A stretch of 64,000 nt of DNA from Mangrovihabitans endophyticus. Its GTDB lineage: Bacteria; Actinomycetota; Actinomycetes; Mycobacteriales; Micromonosporaceae. The position numbers and the translations under genes are program-made. Each line of letters opens with the position of its first letter. Within the stretch, counting starts at the first letter, position 1. The notes under the pieces were generated by a model. It had not been told where the DNA came from. It searched no databases and saw only the letters and a program-made list of their open reading frames with translations. This document shows, in pieces, positions 41,682 through 49,638 of this stretch. The stretch covers positions 96,402 through 160,401 of the forward strand of contig NZ_BMMX01000012.1 of assembly GCF_014646155.1 (NCBI RefSeq). The letters run 5' to 3'.

Positions 41682-43253
41682 GTGCCCCGAGGCGACGGCC
41701 GGTTGACCGACGATCTCGACCCCCAGGAGCGCGGCCCGCAGGACGCCTGCGGCATCTTCGGAGTCTGGGCTCCGCGCGAAGAGGTCGCGAAGCTCACTTA
41801 TTTCGGCTTGTTCGCGCTGCAACACCGCGGCCAGGAGGCCGCGGGCATCGCGGTGAGCGATGGTTCCGGTGTGGTGGTCTACAAGGACCTCGGCCTGGTC
41901 TCCCAGGTCTTCGACGAGCCGACGTTGGCCAGTCTGCGCGGCCATCTGGCGATCGGACACACCCGGTACTCCACCACCGGCGGGTCCAACTGGGAGAACG
42001 CGCAGCCCACCATCCGTGCCACCACGGCGGGCACCACGATCGCCCTGGCGCACAACGGCAACCTGGTCAACACCGCTGAGCTGGCCCGCGAGGTCGCCGA
42101 CCGCGGGCTGGAACCCGACCAGGCCACCTCGGACACCGCCGTGGTCACCACGTTGCTGGCCAGTCGGCCGGATCTGTCCGTGGAGGCGGCCGCAATCGAG
42201 GTGCTGCCGCGGCTGCGCGGCGCGTTCAGCTTCGTCTTCATGGACGAGGGCACGCTGTACGCCGCCCGCGACGCCCAGGGCGTCCGGCCGCTGGTGCTGG
42301 GCCGGATGGAGCACGGTTGGGCGGTGGCCAGCGAGACCGCCGCCCTGGACATCACCGGCGCCAGCTTCGTGCGCGAGGTCGAGCCCGGCGAGATCATCGC
42401 CATCGACGAGCACGGTCTGCGTTCCACCCGGTTCGCCGCGCCGGAGCCCAAGGGCTGCCTCTTCGAGTACGTCTACCTGGCTCGCCCGGACACCACGATC
42501 TCCGGGCGCAACATCTATTCCGCGCGGGTGGAACTGGGCCGCAGGCTGGCCTGTGAGCACCCGGCCGAGGCCGACCTGGTGATCGGTGTGCCGGAGTCCG
42601 GCATCCCGGCGGCCATCGGCTACGCCGAGGAGTCCGGGATTCCGTACAGCGCGGGCTTCATGAAGAACGCCTACGTGGGTCGGACCTTCATCCAGCCGTC
42701 GCAGACCATCCGTCAGCTCGGCATCCGGCTCAAGCTCAATCCGCTGCGCGAGGTGGTGCGCGGGAAGCGCATCGTGGTGATCGACGACTCCATCGTGCGC
42801 GGCAACACGCAGCGCGCCCAGATCCGGATGTTGCGCGAGGCCGGCGCGCTGGAGGTGCATGTGCGCATCTCGTCACCGCCGGTGAAGTGGCCGTGCTTCT
42901 ACGGCATCGATTTCGCGACCCGGGCCGAGCTGATCGCCAACGGTCTGGAGCTGGACGGCATACGTCGTTCGATCGGCGCCGACTCCCTCGGGTACGTTTC
43001 CCTCAACGGCTTGGTGCAGGCCACCGAACAGCCCAAGACGCGGCTGTGCATGGCCTGCTTCGACGGGCAGTACCCGATCGAACTGCCGGCCGGTCATCTG
43101 ATCGGCAAGCACCTGCTGGAGAGCGTCGGCAAGCGGGCGACCATGCCCGATGCCACGCCGCAGGAGAGCACCGCCGCGGTGGCCGAGCTGGAAGCAGAGT
43201 ACGAGGCCAGGGAGTACAGTCCGGGCGGTGCCAACGCTCTACAGCACCCGTGA
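41682..43253 (+). CDS. purF: Amidophosphoribosyltransferase
   Basis: 523 residues, GTG after GAGGGAGCGA. A short propeptide precedes the nucleophile Cys in DACGIFGVWAPREE. The N-terminal Ntn domain has FALQHRGQEAAGIAVSDG, GHTRYSTTGGSNWENAQP and AHNGNLVN. The PRTase domain has the PRPP loop IVVIDDSIVRGNTQRAQIRM. Conserved Cys in CLFEYVY, KWPCFYGID and LCMACFDGQYP suggest the Fe-S-containing class. Commits PRPP to purine synthesis; upstream of purM. Confidence 0.97.
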   Translation: MPRGDGRLTDDLDPQERGPQDACGIFGVWAPREEVAKLTYFGLFALQHRGQEAAGIAVSDGSGVVVYKDLGLVSQVFDEPTLASLRGHLAIGHTRYSTTGGSNWENAQPTIRATTAGTTIALAHNGNLVNTAELAREVADRGLEPDQATSDTAVVTTLLASRPDLSVEAAAIEVLPRLRGAFSFVFMDEGTLYAARDAQGVRPLVLGRMEHGWAVASETAALDITGASFVREVEPGEIIAIDEHGLRSTRFAAPEPKGCLFEYVYLARPDTTISGRNIYSARVELGRRLACEHPAEADLVIGVPESGIPAAIGYAEESGIPYSAGFMKNAYVGRTFIQPSQTIRQLGIRLKLNPLREVVRGKRIVVIDDSIVRGNTQRAQIRMLREAGALEVHVRISSPPVKWPCFYGIDFATRAELIANGLELDGIRRSIGADSLGYVSLNGLVQATEQPKTRLCMACFDGQYPIELPAGHLIGKHLLESVGKRATMPDATPQESTAAVAELEAEYEAREYSPGGANALQHP

Positions 43254-43286
43254 CCCGCACCATCAGCACCGGCGAAGGGAACGAAC

Positions 43287-44438
43287 GTGACGCACGTGTC
43301 CGAGCGCAATAGTGCCGGATCGAACGGGCCCGGTAACGCCGATGTCCAGCCGTGGACGGCGGGGTCGGCGCGTGGCGGGCGTAAGCGGGCGGTCACGTAC
43401 GCCGAAGCGGGTGTCTCCATCGGCGCCGGCGAGAAGGCGGTGGAGCTGCTGAGGTCGAAGGTGAAGAAGACCACTCGCCCGGAGGTCATGGGCGACCTGG
43501 GCGGCTTCGCAGGTCTGTTCCGCTTGAACGTCGGCAAATACCGCAGCCCGATCCTCGCCTCGTCGACCGACGGGGTGGGCACCAAGCTGGTCATCGCGCA
43601 GCAATTGGACATCCACGACACCATCGGCATCGATCTGGTCGCCATGGTGGTGGACGACCTGGTCGCCTGCGGCGCCGAGCCGCTCTTCCTGCTGGACTAC
43701 ATCGCCTGCGGCGAGGTGGTGCCGGACAAGGTCGCCGAGATCGGCGCCGGCATCTCGGACGGCTGCCGGTACGCGGGTTGCGCGCTCCTCGGCGGCGAGA
43801 CGGCCGAACACCCCGGCGTGCTGCGCCCGGACGAGTACGACGTGTCCGCGACCGGTGTCGGTGTGGTGGAAGAGAGCGAGATCCTCGGCCGGGACCGGGT
43901 CGAGCCCGGTGACGCGGTGATCGCGATGCGGTCCTCGGGCCTGCACTCCAACGGCTACTCCCTGGTCCGCCACGTGCTGCTCGGCGCCGGCCGGATGCGG
44001 CTCGACACGGTGGTCGATGACTTCGGCCGCCAGCGGACGCTGGGTGAGGAGCTGCTCACCCCCACCCAGATCTACGCCAAGGACTGTCTCGGCCTCATCG
44101 AGGAGGCCGATGTACGGGCGTTCTCGCACGTCACCGGCGGGGGCATCCCCGGCAACCTGGTTCGCATCCTGCCCGAGCACGTCGATGCCGTGGTGGATCG
44201 CTCGACCTGGCGCCCGCAGTCGATCTTTGATCTCATCCAGGCCAAGGGTCGCATCGAGGACGGCGAGATGGAGGCCACGTTCAACATGGGCGTCGGCATG
44301 TTCACCATCGTCTCGTCCGATGATGCGGACCGTGCGATGGCTTACCTGACCGGCCGCGGTGTGGAAGCGTGGCAGGTCGGCGAGGTCATCGAGGGCACCG
44401 GACAGGTGCAGATGGTGGGTCAGCACACGCGCGGTTGA
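43287..44438 (+). CDS. purM: AIR synthetase (phosphoribosylformylglycinamidine cyclo-ligase)
   Basis: 383 residues, GTG start after GAAGGGAACG. An N-terminal low-complexity ~35 residues precede the AIRS core: TYAEAGVSIGAGEKAVELL, ILASSTDGVGTKLVIAQQLD, GIDLVAMVVDDLVACGAEPL and HVTGGGIPGNLVRILPEHVD. ATP-dependent ring closure of FGAM to AIR. 33 bp after purF, so probably one transcript, ended by the hairpin at 44453. Confidence 0.97.
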   Translation: MTHVSERNSAGSNGPGNADVQPWTAGSARGGRKRAVTYAEAGVSIGAGEKAVELLRSKVKKTTRPEVMGDLGGFAGLFRLNVGKYRSPILASSTDGVGTKLVIAQQLDIHDTIGIDLVAMVVDDLVACGAEPLFLLDYIACGEVVPDKVAEIGAGISDGCRYAGCALLGGETAEHPGVLRPDEYDVSATGVGVVEESEILGRDRVEPGDAVIAMRSSGLHSNGYSLVRHVLLGAGRMRLDTVVDDFGRQRTLGEELLTPTQIYAKDCLGLIEEADVRAFSHVTGGGIPGNLVRILPEHVDAVVDRSTWRPQSIFDLIQAKGRIEDGEMEATFNMGVGMFTIVSSDDADRAMAYLTGRGVEAWQVGEVIEGTGQVQMVGQHTRG

Positions 44439-44452
44439 GTTGTGCCGGTGTG

Positions 44453-44495
44453 AAATGATCCGCGTGTGTCGATGTCTGACACATGCGGATCATTT
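44453..44495 (+). terminator. purM terminator immediately before the radical SAM gene
   Basis: An 18-bp stem (AAATGATCCGCGTGTGTC / GACACATGCGGATCATTT, one G-U) with a 7-nt loop, followed by GTTTG. It separates the purine genes from the maturase gene 45 bp downstream. Confidence 0.85.
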
Positions 44496-44540
44496 GTTTG
44501 TGCTCAGCCGGAGAGGATGAGGCGTCGGGAGGTGAATCAC

Positions 44541-45674
44541 GTGGGCGACGGGACGTGGAGCGGCATGCGCGGCATCGCTACCACCCCGAGCTACGTGGTC
44601 ATGCAGCCCACCACTCTCTGCAATCTCAACTGTTCCTACTGCTATCTCCCGTTCCGCGGCAGCGACCGGCGGATGCCTGTCTCGGTGGCGAGGGCGGTGG
44701 CCGGGGCGGTGCGTCCATGGGCGCGTTCCGGGCGGTTCTCGGTCGTCTGGCACGGGGGCGAGCCGCTGGCCAGCGGGCGCGAACACCTGCTCGCGCTGCT
44801 CGCGGAGTTCGACGACGACGTGGAGCACCACGTCCAGACCAACGCGACGCTGATCGACGATGCCTGGTGCGAAATGTTCCGCGGTCGCCAGATCCGGGTC
44901 AGTGTCAGCGTCGACGGGCCGGCCGCCCGCAACGCCGATCGGATCGGCCGGGGCGGCAGACCGGCCTACGACCGCATCGTGCGTGGCATCGAGGCGCTGC
45001 GCCGACATGACATTCCGTTCTCGGCGCTGTGCGTGGTCAGCCGCCCGGCGCCGGGGCTGGCGGCCGAACTCTATGCGTACTTCCTCGACCTGGGCTGCGA
45101 CGTGCTCGGTATCAACGTCGAAGAGCAGGAGGGCGTCAACACACGAGACAACCGGCACCCGGCGGCCGATGTGAGCGGCTTCTGGTCGGAGATGGTTGCC
45201 GCCTGGCGCCGTGACCCGCGCATTCACCTGCGCGAGATCGAGTGGACCTTGCGATACGCGGAAGCGGTGCTGGACGGCACAGCCGACCGGGTTCTGCCCC
45301 GCGAACTGGACCCCATCCCCACGGTGGCCTACGACGGCTCGGTGGTGCTGCTCTCACCCGAGTTGGCGGGCTTCTCCGACAAGCGGTACGGCGACTTCGT
45401 CAGCGGGAACGTGCTGCACACCCCGCTGGCCGACATCCTGGACGGCGCCGTGACGCGGACTCCGTGGATCGGCGAGTTCCTGGACGGGGTCGAGGCCTGT
45501 CGAGCCCGGTGCCCGTACTTCGGGTTCTGCGGCGGGGGACACGCGGCAAACCGATATTTCGAGCGAGGCCGGTTCGACGTGACCGAGACCGAGCACTGCC
45601 GCAACAGCAAGATCCGCCTATTGGAGGGAGTCCTGGACCATGTCCGAGACCACCAGCAGCCCACGGCTGTCTGA
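44541..45674 (+). CDS. Radical SAM/SPASM peptide maturase, cyclophane-forming type (AmcB-like)
   Basis: 377 residues from a GTG eight bases after GGGAGG. The radical SAM [4Fe-4S] motif is CNLNCSYC at residues 27-34. It is followed by SVVWHGGEPLASGREHLLAL (GGE motif), VQTNATLIDD and VSVSVDGPAARNADRIGRGG. The C-terminal auxiliary cluster region has CRARCPYFGFCGGGHAANRY and a last Cys in ETEHCRNSK (about residue 353), as in SPASM maturases of ribosomal peptides. A precursor gene overlaps its 3' end. It likely crosslinks aromatic side chains to neighbouring residues in that peptide, in the cytosol. AmcB assignment is from memory. A longer start (ATG 44517) has its ribosome site too close. Confidence 0.85.
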   Translation: MGDGTWSGMRGIATTPSYVVMQPTTLCNLNCSYCYLPFRGSDRRMPVSVARAVAGAVRPWARSGRFSVVWHGGEPLASGREHLLALLAEFDDDVEHHVQTNATLIDDAWCEMFRGRQIRVSVSVDGPAARNADRIGRGGRPAYDRIVRGIEALRRHDIPFSALCVVSRPAPGLAAELYAYFLDLGCDVLGINVEEQEGVNTRDNRHPAADVSGFWSEMVAAWRRDPRIHLREIEWTLRYAEAVLDGTADRVLPRELDPIPTVAYDGSVVLLSPELAGFSDKRYGDFVSGNVLHTPLADILDGAVTRTPWIGEFLDGVEACRARCPYFGFCGGGHAANRYFERGRFDVTETEHCRNSKIRLLEGVLDHVRDHQQPTAV

Positions 45675-45861
45675 CCGGATGGAGAACGCCCGGCGCGGGC
45701 TGACCGCGCTCATCGCGGAGGCGGGAGTGGCTCGCGCGCGGCGCGATGAAGTTGCGGCGGTGAAGGACCAGCGTGCGGGCGACGGCGGCACGGCGGTCTG
45801 CGCGTGGAACCACTTCGAAAACATCCCGACGTTCTACAACTGGAACAACCGGCCCCGCTGA
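45640..45861 (+). CDS. RiPP precursor with repeated aromatic-X-Asn triads (AmcA-like triceptide)
   Basis: 73 residues. The ATG lies eight bases after GGAGGGAG inside the maturase gene, overlapping its last 35 bp in another frame, so translation is coupled. The leader is residues ~1-54, amphipathic with RMENARRGLTALIAEAG. The C-terminal core reads AWNHFENIPTFYNWNNRPR. It contains W56-N-H58, F59-E-N61, F65-Y-N67 and W68-N-N70; three are exact aromatic-X-Asn triads of the kind crosslinked into three-residue cyclophanes. No transporter or protease gene is adjacent. A terminator-like hairpin follows. It is too small and patterned to be a chance frame. Confidence 0.82.
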   Translation: MSETTSSPRLSDRMENARRGLTALIAEAGVARARRDEVAAVKDQRAGDGGTAVCAWNHFENIPTFYNWNNRPR

Positions 45862-45930
45862 GCGGCGCCGAGGTGCTCCGCGACCCGGCTCGGAGTCCCG
45901 GTCGAGACGCGGGATCGAGGAGGGTCCTGG

Positions 45931-45959
45931 CCCACGCGGAAACTGCCGACCCGCGTGGG
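45931..45959 (+). other. Inverted repeat downstream of the precursor gene
   Basis: CCCACGCGG-N11-CCGCGTGGG, perfect 9-bp arms, 70 bp after the precursor stop. It could be a terminator, an mRNA stabiliser or an operator. Confidence 0.45.
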
Positions 45960-45991
45960 CTCGAGAACATCTGATGTGACCACCGCACACA

Positions 45992-46018
45992 CGAGCACGC
46001 GGTAAAGCCGCGTGCTCG
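45992..46018. terminator. Terminator between the RiPP locus and the DUF3073 gene
   Basis: A perfect 11-bp stem CGAGCACGCGG / CCGCGTGCTCG with loop TAAAG. It is placed to serve the precursor (+) and DUF3073 (-, ends 46031). Confidence 0.75.
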
Positions 46019-46030
46019 GTGCGAGACGGG

Positions 46031-46243
46031 TCAGCGCCTTGTCGGCGACCAGCTTTCCTGGTCGTCGTCCGCGTCGTCCGCGTCGTCGTCGACGAACTCG
46101 TCATGGTCGTCGTCGTAGCGATGGTCGGACTTACCGGCACCCGCCAGTTCGCGCTGCAAGGCGGTGAGGTCGGTGTTCGGGGAGTGGTATTTCAACTCCC
46201 GCGCCACCTTCGTCTGCTTGGCCTTAGCACGGCCGCGCCCCAT
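46031..46243 (-). CDS. DUF3073 family protein
   Basis: 70 residues from the ATG after GAGGGGG. It begins MGRGRAKAKQTKVARELKYH, then SPNTDLTALQRELAGAG, the diagnostic start of DUF3073. The C-terminal half is an acidic Asp-rich run (DDDHDEFVDDDADDADDDQE). Small, highly charged, probably nucleic-acid- or ribosome-associated; function unknown. Actinobacterial genomes keep it beside purM; here the RiPP locus intervenes. Confidence 0.9.
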   Translation of the reverse strand: MGRGRAKAKQTKVARELKYHSPNTDLTALQRELAGAGKSDHRYDDDHDEFVDDDADDADDDQESWSPTRR

Positions 46244-46390
46244 GGCTCGACCCCCTCGCACAGAATTCGGGGCAGCCCGAAGGCGGGCCCCGATGACGTC
46301 AGGCATCTCTCGTGGCTCTTACGGTACATGGGCGATGCCCGCTTCGGCACCTCGGGTTGCGTGTGACACGGGCACGAGTTGTGTTGTTCC

Positions 46391-47470
46391 TTACCTGAGG
46401 TGCAGGCTCCGCAGCCTGCCGACCTCCGACATGCGTCGTTCGGCCAGCCGGTCGGCAGCCGCCGCGGGCGGCACCGACTCTTGCGCGGCCAACTCCAGGA
46501 TGCGCCGGGTGGTGTCGAAGATCCCGGTGGCCCGCAGCTTGGCCCGGTCGAAGTTGAACCCCTCGATTTCGTCGGCCACCTGGATCACGCCGCCGGCGTT
46601 GACCACGTAATCCGGCGCGTACAGGATGCCGCGCTCCTCCAACAGCTTCTCCACACCCGGGTGCGCCAACTGGTTGTTCGCCCCGCCGCAGACGATGCGG
46701 GCGCGCAGTGCGGAGACCGTGTCGTCGTCGAGCGCGCCGCCGAGCGCGCACGGCGCGTACACATCCAGGTCGGCGGTGATCAACGCGTCCGTGTCGGCGA
46801 CCAGCTCGATCTCGGGGTGGGCATGCCGCGCCCAGTCCCGCGCCGCCTCGCTGACGTCGGTGGCGACCAGCCGGGCGCCGTCCTCGATCAGGTGACCTGC
46901 CAGGTATTTGCCGACCTTGCCGAGCCCGGCGATGCCCACCCGCCGTCCGGCGAGCGTCGGGTTTCCCCAGGCGTGCTCCGCGGCGGCACGCATGCCCTGA
47001 AAGACTCCCCATGCGGTGAGGAGCGAGGAATCGCCGGCCCCGCCGTGCTCCGGGCTGCGCCCGGTGACGAACCGGGTCTCCCGGGCCACCAGGTCCATGT
47101 CCGGCACATAGGTGCCGACGTCGCAGGCGGTGTAGTAGCGGCCGTTGAGCGACTGGATGAACCGGCCGTACGCGCGCAGCAGCGCCTCGCTCTTGAGGCG
47201 TGCCGGGTCGCCCCAGATCACCGCCTTGCCCCCGCCCAGATCCAGACCGGCGAGCGCGTTCTTGTACGCCATCGCCCGGGACAGACGCAGGACGTCGCTG
47301 AGGGCGTCCTCCTCCGTCGCGTACGGGTAGAACCGGGTCCCGCCGAGCGCCGGGCCGAGCGCCGTGGAGTAGATGCCGATGATCGCCCGCAGGCCGGTGT
47401 GCCGGTCCTGGCAGAAGACGACTTGTTCGTGCGCGGCCTCGCTGCCGTCGCTGTGATCGAACACGCCCAT
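46391..47470 (-). CDS. vdh: Valine/leucine dehydrogenase
   Basis: 359 residues, ATG after GGGAGAG. Glu/Leu/Phe/Val dehydrogenase family: [40 protein letters not shown] (catalytic Lys region), Rossmann [20 protein letters not shown] and [23 protein letters not shown]-dependent oxidative deamination of branched-chain amino acids, feeding precursors for branched fatty acids and polyketides. It lies between DUF3073 and the bldC-linked gene, as in S. coelicolor from memory. Valine versus leucine preference cannot be read from sequence. Confidence 0.9.
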   Translation of the reverse strand: MGVFDHSDGSEAAHEQVVFCQDRHTGLRAIIGIYSTALGPALGGTRFYPYATEEDALSDVLRLSRAMAYKNALAGLDLGGGKAVIWGDPARLKSEALLRAYGRFIQSLNGRYYTACDVGTYVPDMDLVARETRFVTGRSPEHGGAGDSSLLTAWGVFQGMRAAAEHAWGNPTLAGRRVGIAGLGKVGKYLAGHLIEDGARLVATDVSEAARDWARHAHPEIELVADTDALITADLDVYAPCALGGALDDDTVSALRARIVCGGANNQLAHPGVEKLLEERGILYAPDYVVNAGGVIQVADEIEGFNFDRAKLRATGIFDTTRRILELAAQESVPPAAAADRLAERRMSEVGRLRSLHLR

Positions 47471-47591
47471 TGTCGAATCTCTCCCTCGTGGGGTCGATAT
47501 GCTGGCCCAGCCGTGGATGGGCCGGACACTTGGGAAGCTTAGGCCCCCACGGGGGAGCCAACGGTGCGTCTTTTCGTGAAAGGATCGCGCC

Positions 47592-48431
47592 GTGCCGTCA
47601 CTGTTCGCCTCGTACCTGCGGGTTTACGAACCCCTGACTGCCTTCGACCGGGACCGGCAGATCTTCTGGCGGCGGTACGCCCGTGAGGGGCGGGCGCTGG
47701 GACCGCTGGAGGGTCCGGTCCGGCAGCGCACCGCGGTGCTGGAGGCGCTGGGCGCTGGCTGGACCCGGCTGCCCGACCTCCCGGACGAGGCGTACATGCT
47801 GGAGTGGGGCGACTCGCTGCTGGTCTGCCCGTGGAACCTGCGGCTGCGCGTGGCCGAGGCGGCGCTGAACGCCCGCGACGGCGTGCCCACGGTGCTGGCC
47901 GATGCCTTCGTGCCGCCCGTGCTGGCCGGTCAGGCGAAGGCGATCGTGGACGACTGGCGCAGCGGGGCCAAGGTGCTGGAGCGGGGCGTGCCCCGGGTGC
48001 ACGAACAGGTCGCGACCTGGGGTGTGCCGCTGCGCTGGTTCGTGTTCGTGGACCTCGACGAGCGGGACATCGCGCTGTCCGGCGAGCGGCGCACTCTGCG
48101 CTACCGGACGGAGATCTCCAAGGCCCGCCGGCGGGCGCACCGCGGCGTCTCGGTGCTCCGCAAGTCGCTGGGCGATGCGCCGATCACCGAGGCGGTCGAG
48201 GAGGGCACGCGTTGGCTGGAGGAGTTCCATCCGCGTTCGGTGGTGGAACTCGACTATGGCGGTTTGACGAGTCTGCTGCCGGATGACGATCTCCAGCAGG
48301 ACGATTCGCCCGGTTTGGTGGCAGCCGGCCTTTCTGCCCTGTCTCGTGGTGATGCAGATCAGGCCACCGAGGTGTACGAGAAGCTCGTCGCCCGGTGGCG
48401 GGCGGTGCAACTGCTGGAACGATGCAATTGA
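47592..48431 (+). CDS. Conserved actinobacterial hypothetical protein next to bldC
   Basis: 279 residues, GTG after AAAGGA. Soluble; starts [20 protein letters not shown]. It contains [58 protein letters not shown] and a C-terminal [21 protein letters not shown] homologue sits between valine dehydrogenase and bldC in Streptomyces (from memory), so it is a stable neighbour. No catalytic motif recognised. Confidence 0.75.
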   Translation: MPSLFASYLRVYEPLTAFDRDRQIFWRRYAREGRALGPLEGPVRQRTAVLEALGAGWTRLPDLPDEAYMLEWGDSLLVCPWNLRLRVAEAALNARDGVPTVLADAFVPPVLAGQAKAIVDDWRSGAKVLERGVPRVHEQVATWGVPLRWFVFVDLDERDIALSGERRTLRYRTEISKARRRAHRGVSVLRKSLGDAPITEAVEEGTRWLEEFHPRSVVELDYGGLTSLLPDDDLQQDDSPGLVAAGLSALSRGDADQATEVYEKLVARWRAVQLLERCN

Positions 48432-48712
48432 CCTGCGCAAATGTGTGAAAGGTGAGACGCGAGGGCGGCTCGACGGGGTCGCCAAGTCGAACACCCTTCG
48501 TGATCGACAGTCGACGAAGCGCGATTTTCGGTCCAAACGAGACACTATCTGGCGTAGAAAACACGTAAAAATCGGGCATGCTTCAACCATCTATCTAGGG
48601 ACGTTCGGCCGTTCGGCCCATGTCGGACATCGGGGACTAGCCGGACCATGAAGTACGCACCGGCCGGCGGGACCCCGGCCGATGTCTGTAGGTACCTGTG
48701 GAGGAGTGACCG

Positions 48713-48922
48713 ATGGCATCGCGTACGCACGATCCTGAGCCGTTACTAACCCCGGCCGAGGTGGCGTCGATGTTCCGCGTCGACCCGAAAACCGTCACCC
48801 GGTGGGCGAAGGCGGGCAAGCTCAGCGCCATTCGGACGTTGGGCGGACACCGCCGTTACCGGGAGTCGGAGGTTCGTGCCTTGCTGCAGGGGCAAATTCC
48901 CACGCAGCGTCAGGGCGACTGA
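48713..48922 (+). CDS. bldC: Developmental regulator BldC (small MerR-type)
   Basis: 69 residues, ATG after GTGGAGGAG. Near-identical in layout to Streptomyces BldC: EPLLTPAEVASMFRVDPKTV, then TRWAKAGKLSAIRTLGGHRR and YRESEVRALL. A single winged-helix domain that binds direct repeats cooperatively and controls the onset of development. It contains a rare TTA leucine codon at 48743-48745. Preceded by a 281-bp non-coding, locally AT-rich region likely to carry its promoter. Confidence 0.95.
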   Translation: MASRTHDPEPLLTPAEVASMFRVDPKTVTRWAKAGKLSAIRTLGGHRRYRESEVRALLQGQIPTQRQGD

Positions 48923-49074
48923 CCACCGTCGACCGCAGAACGAGGAGGGGCGTGCGCTGGGGAAGGCGTTCGCCCCTTTTCGTGCCCGACGGACGCGCGG
49001 TCACCGATGTGTCTCCGGGCAGGAACACCGTGTCGACCTATTAGCGGACGGCCATTGACCGGTAACGTTGTGCC

Positions 49075-49638
49075 ATGGGGAAGGTCACGCGGCGTCAGCT
49101 GACCGACCTCCTCGGCATGCTCGGCGTCGTCGCCGTCCTGGCCGGCTTGGCCATCGGTCTTCCCGCCGTCGACGCAGCGCTTCCGGCCAACCGCCCGGTC
49201 AGCCCGGACCGACGGTACGAGATCGGTGCCGGGGTGACCGTGCTTCCCCCCTCCGGTGCGGTGCTCGACGTGACCGCGACCCGACCTGGCGATCTTCGGG
49301 GCAGTGCGCTGTTCCGGCTCGGGCCGGTGCGCTACCTCATCGCCGTCCGTCCCTTCCACGGCGACGTGGAAGCCGCGGCGGCAAGCCTGCGCGCGCGGAT
49401 CACCGGCACCCCTGGCTATCAGGTCACCGGAACCCAGCGCAGCATCACCACCGACTACGGCCGGCAGGGGCTGCAAGGCGGATACACCGCCCCAGGTCGC
49501 AGCGGCCGGTACGCCGTGTTCGTCGCGAGCGGCCTCTCCGCGGAGGTCACCGTCGCCGGGGCGGATCTGGACCTGGGGCACCGCCTGTCCGCCGTCGAGC
49601 GGAGCACCATGAGCCTGCGATTTCCGGAGCAATCGTGA
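49075..49638 (+). CDS. Membrane-anchored extracytoplasmic protein coupled to PrsW gene
   Basis: 187 residues. One N-terminal membrane helix (LLGMLGVVAVLAGLAIGLPA) is followed by an exported ~150-residue domain: RRYEIGAGVTVLPPSGAVLD, YLIAVRPFHGDVEAAAASLR and a C-terminal VERSTMSLRFPEQS. The stop overlaps the PrsW start (GTGA), so the two are translated together. It could be a partner or substrate of the protease (inference). No known domain recognised. Confidence 0.72.
   Translation: MGKVTRRQLTDLLGMLGVVAVLAGLAIGLPAVDAALPANRPVSPDRRYEIGAGVTVLPPSGAVLDVTATRPGDLRGSALFRLGPVRYLIAVRPFHGDVEAAAASLRARITGTPGYQVTGTQRSITTDYGRQGLQGGYTAPGRSGRYAVFVASGLSAEVTVAGADLDLGHRLSAVERSTMSLRFPEQS

Noticed and set aside
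41043..42860. N-terminal extension of the Gly/Tyr-rich membrane protein across purF (open minus-strand frame to 42860)
   Set aside because: This part is antisense to purF, lacks protein-like motifs, and a signal peptide with a ribosome site begins cleanly at 41042.
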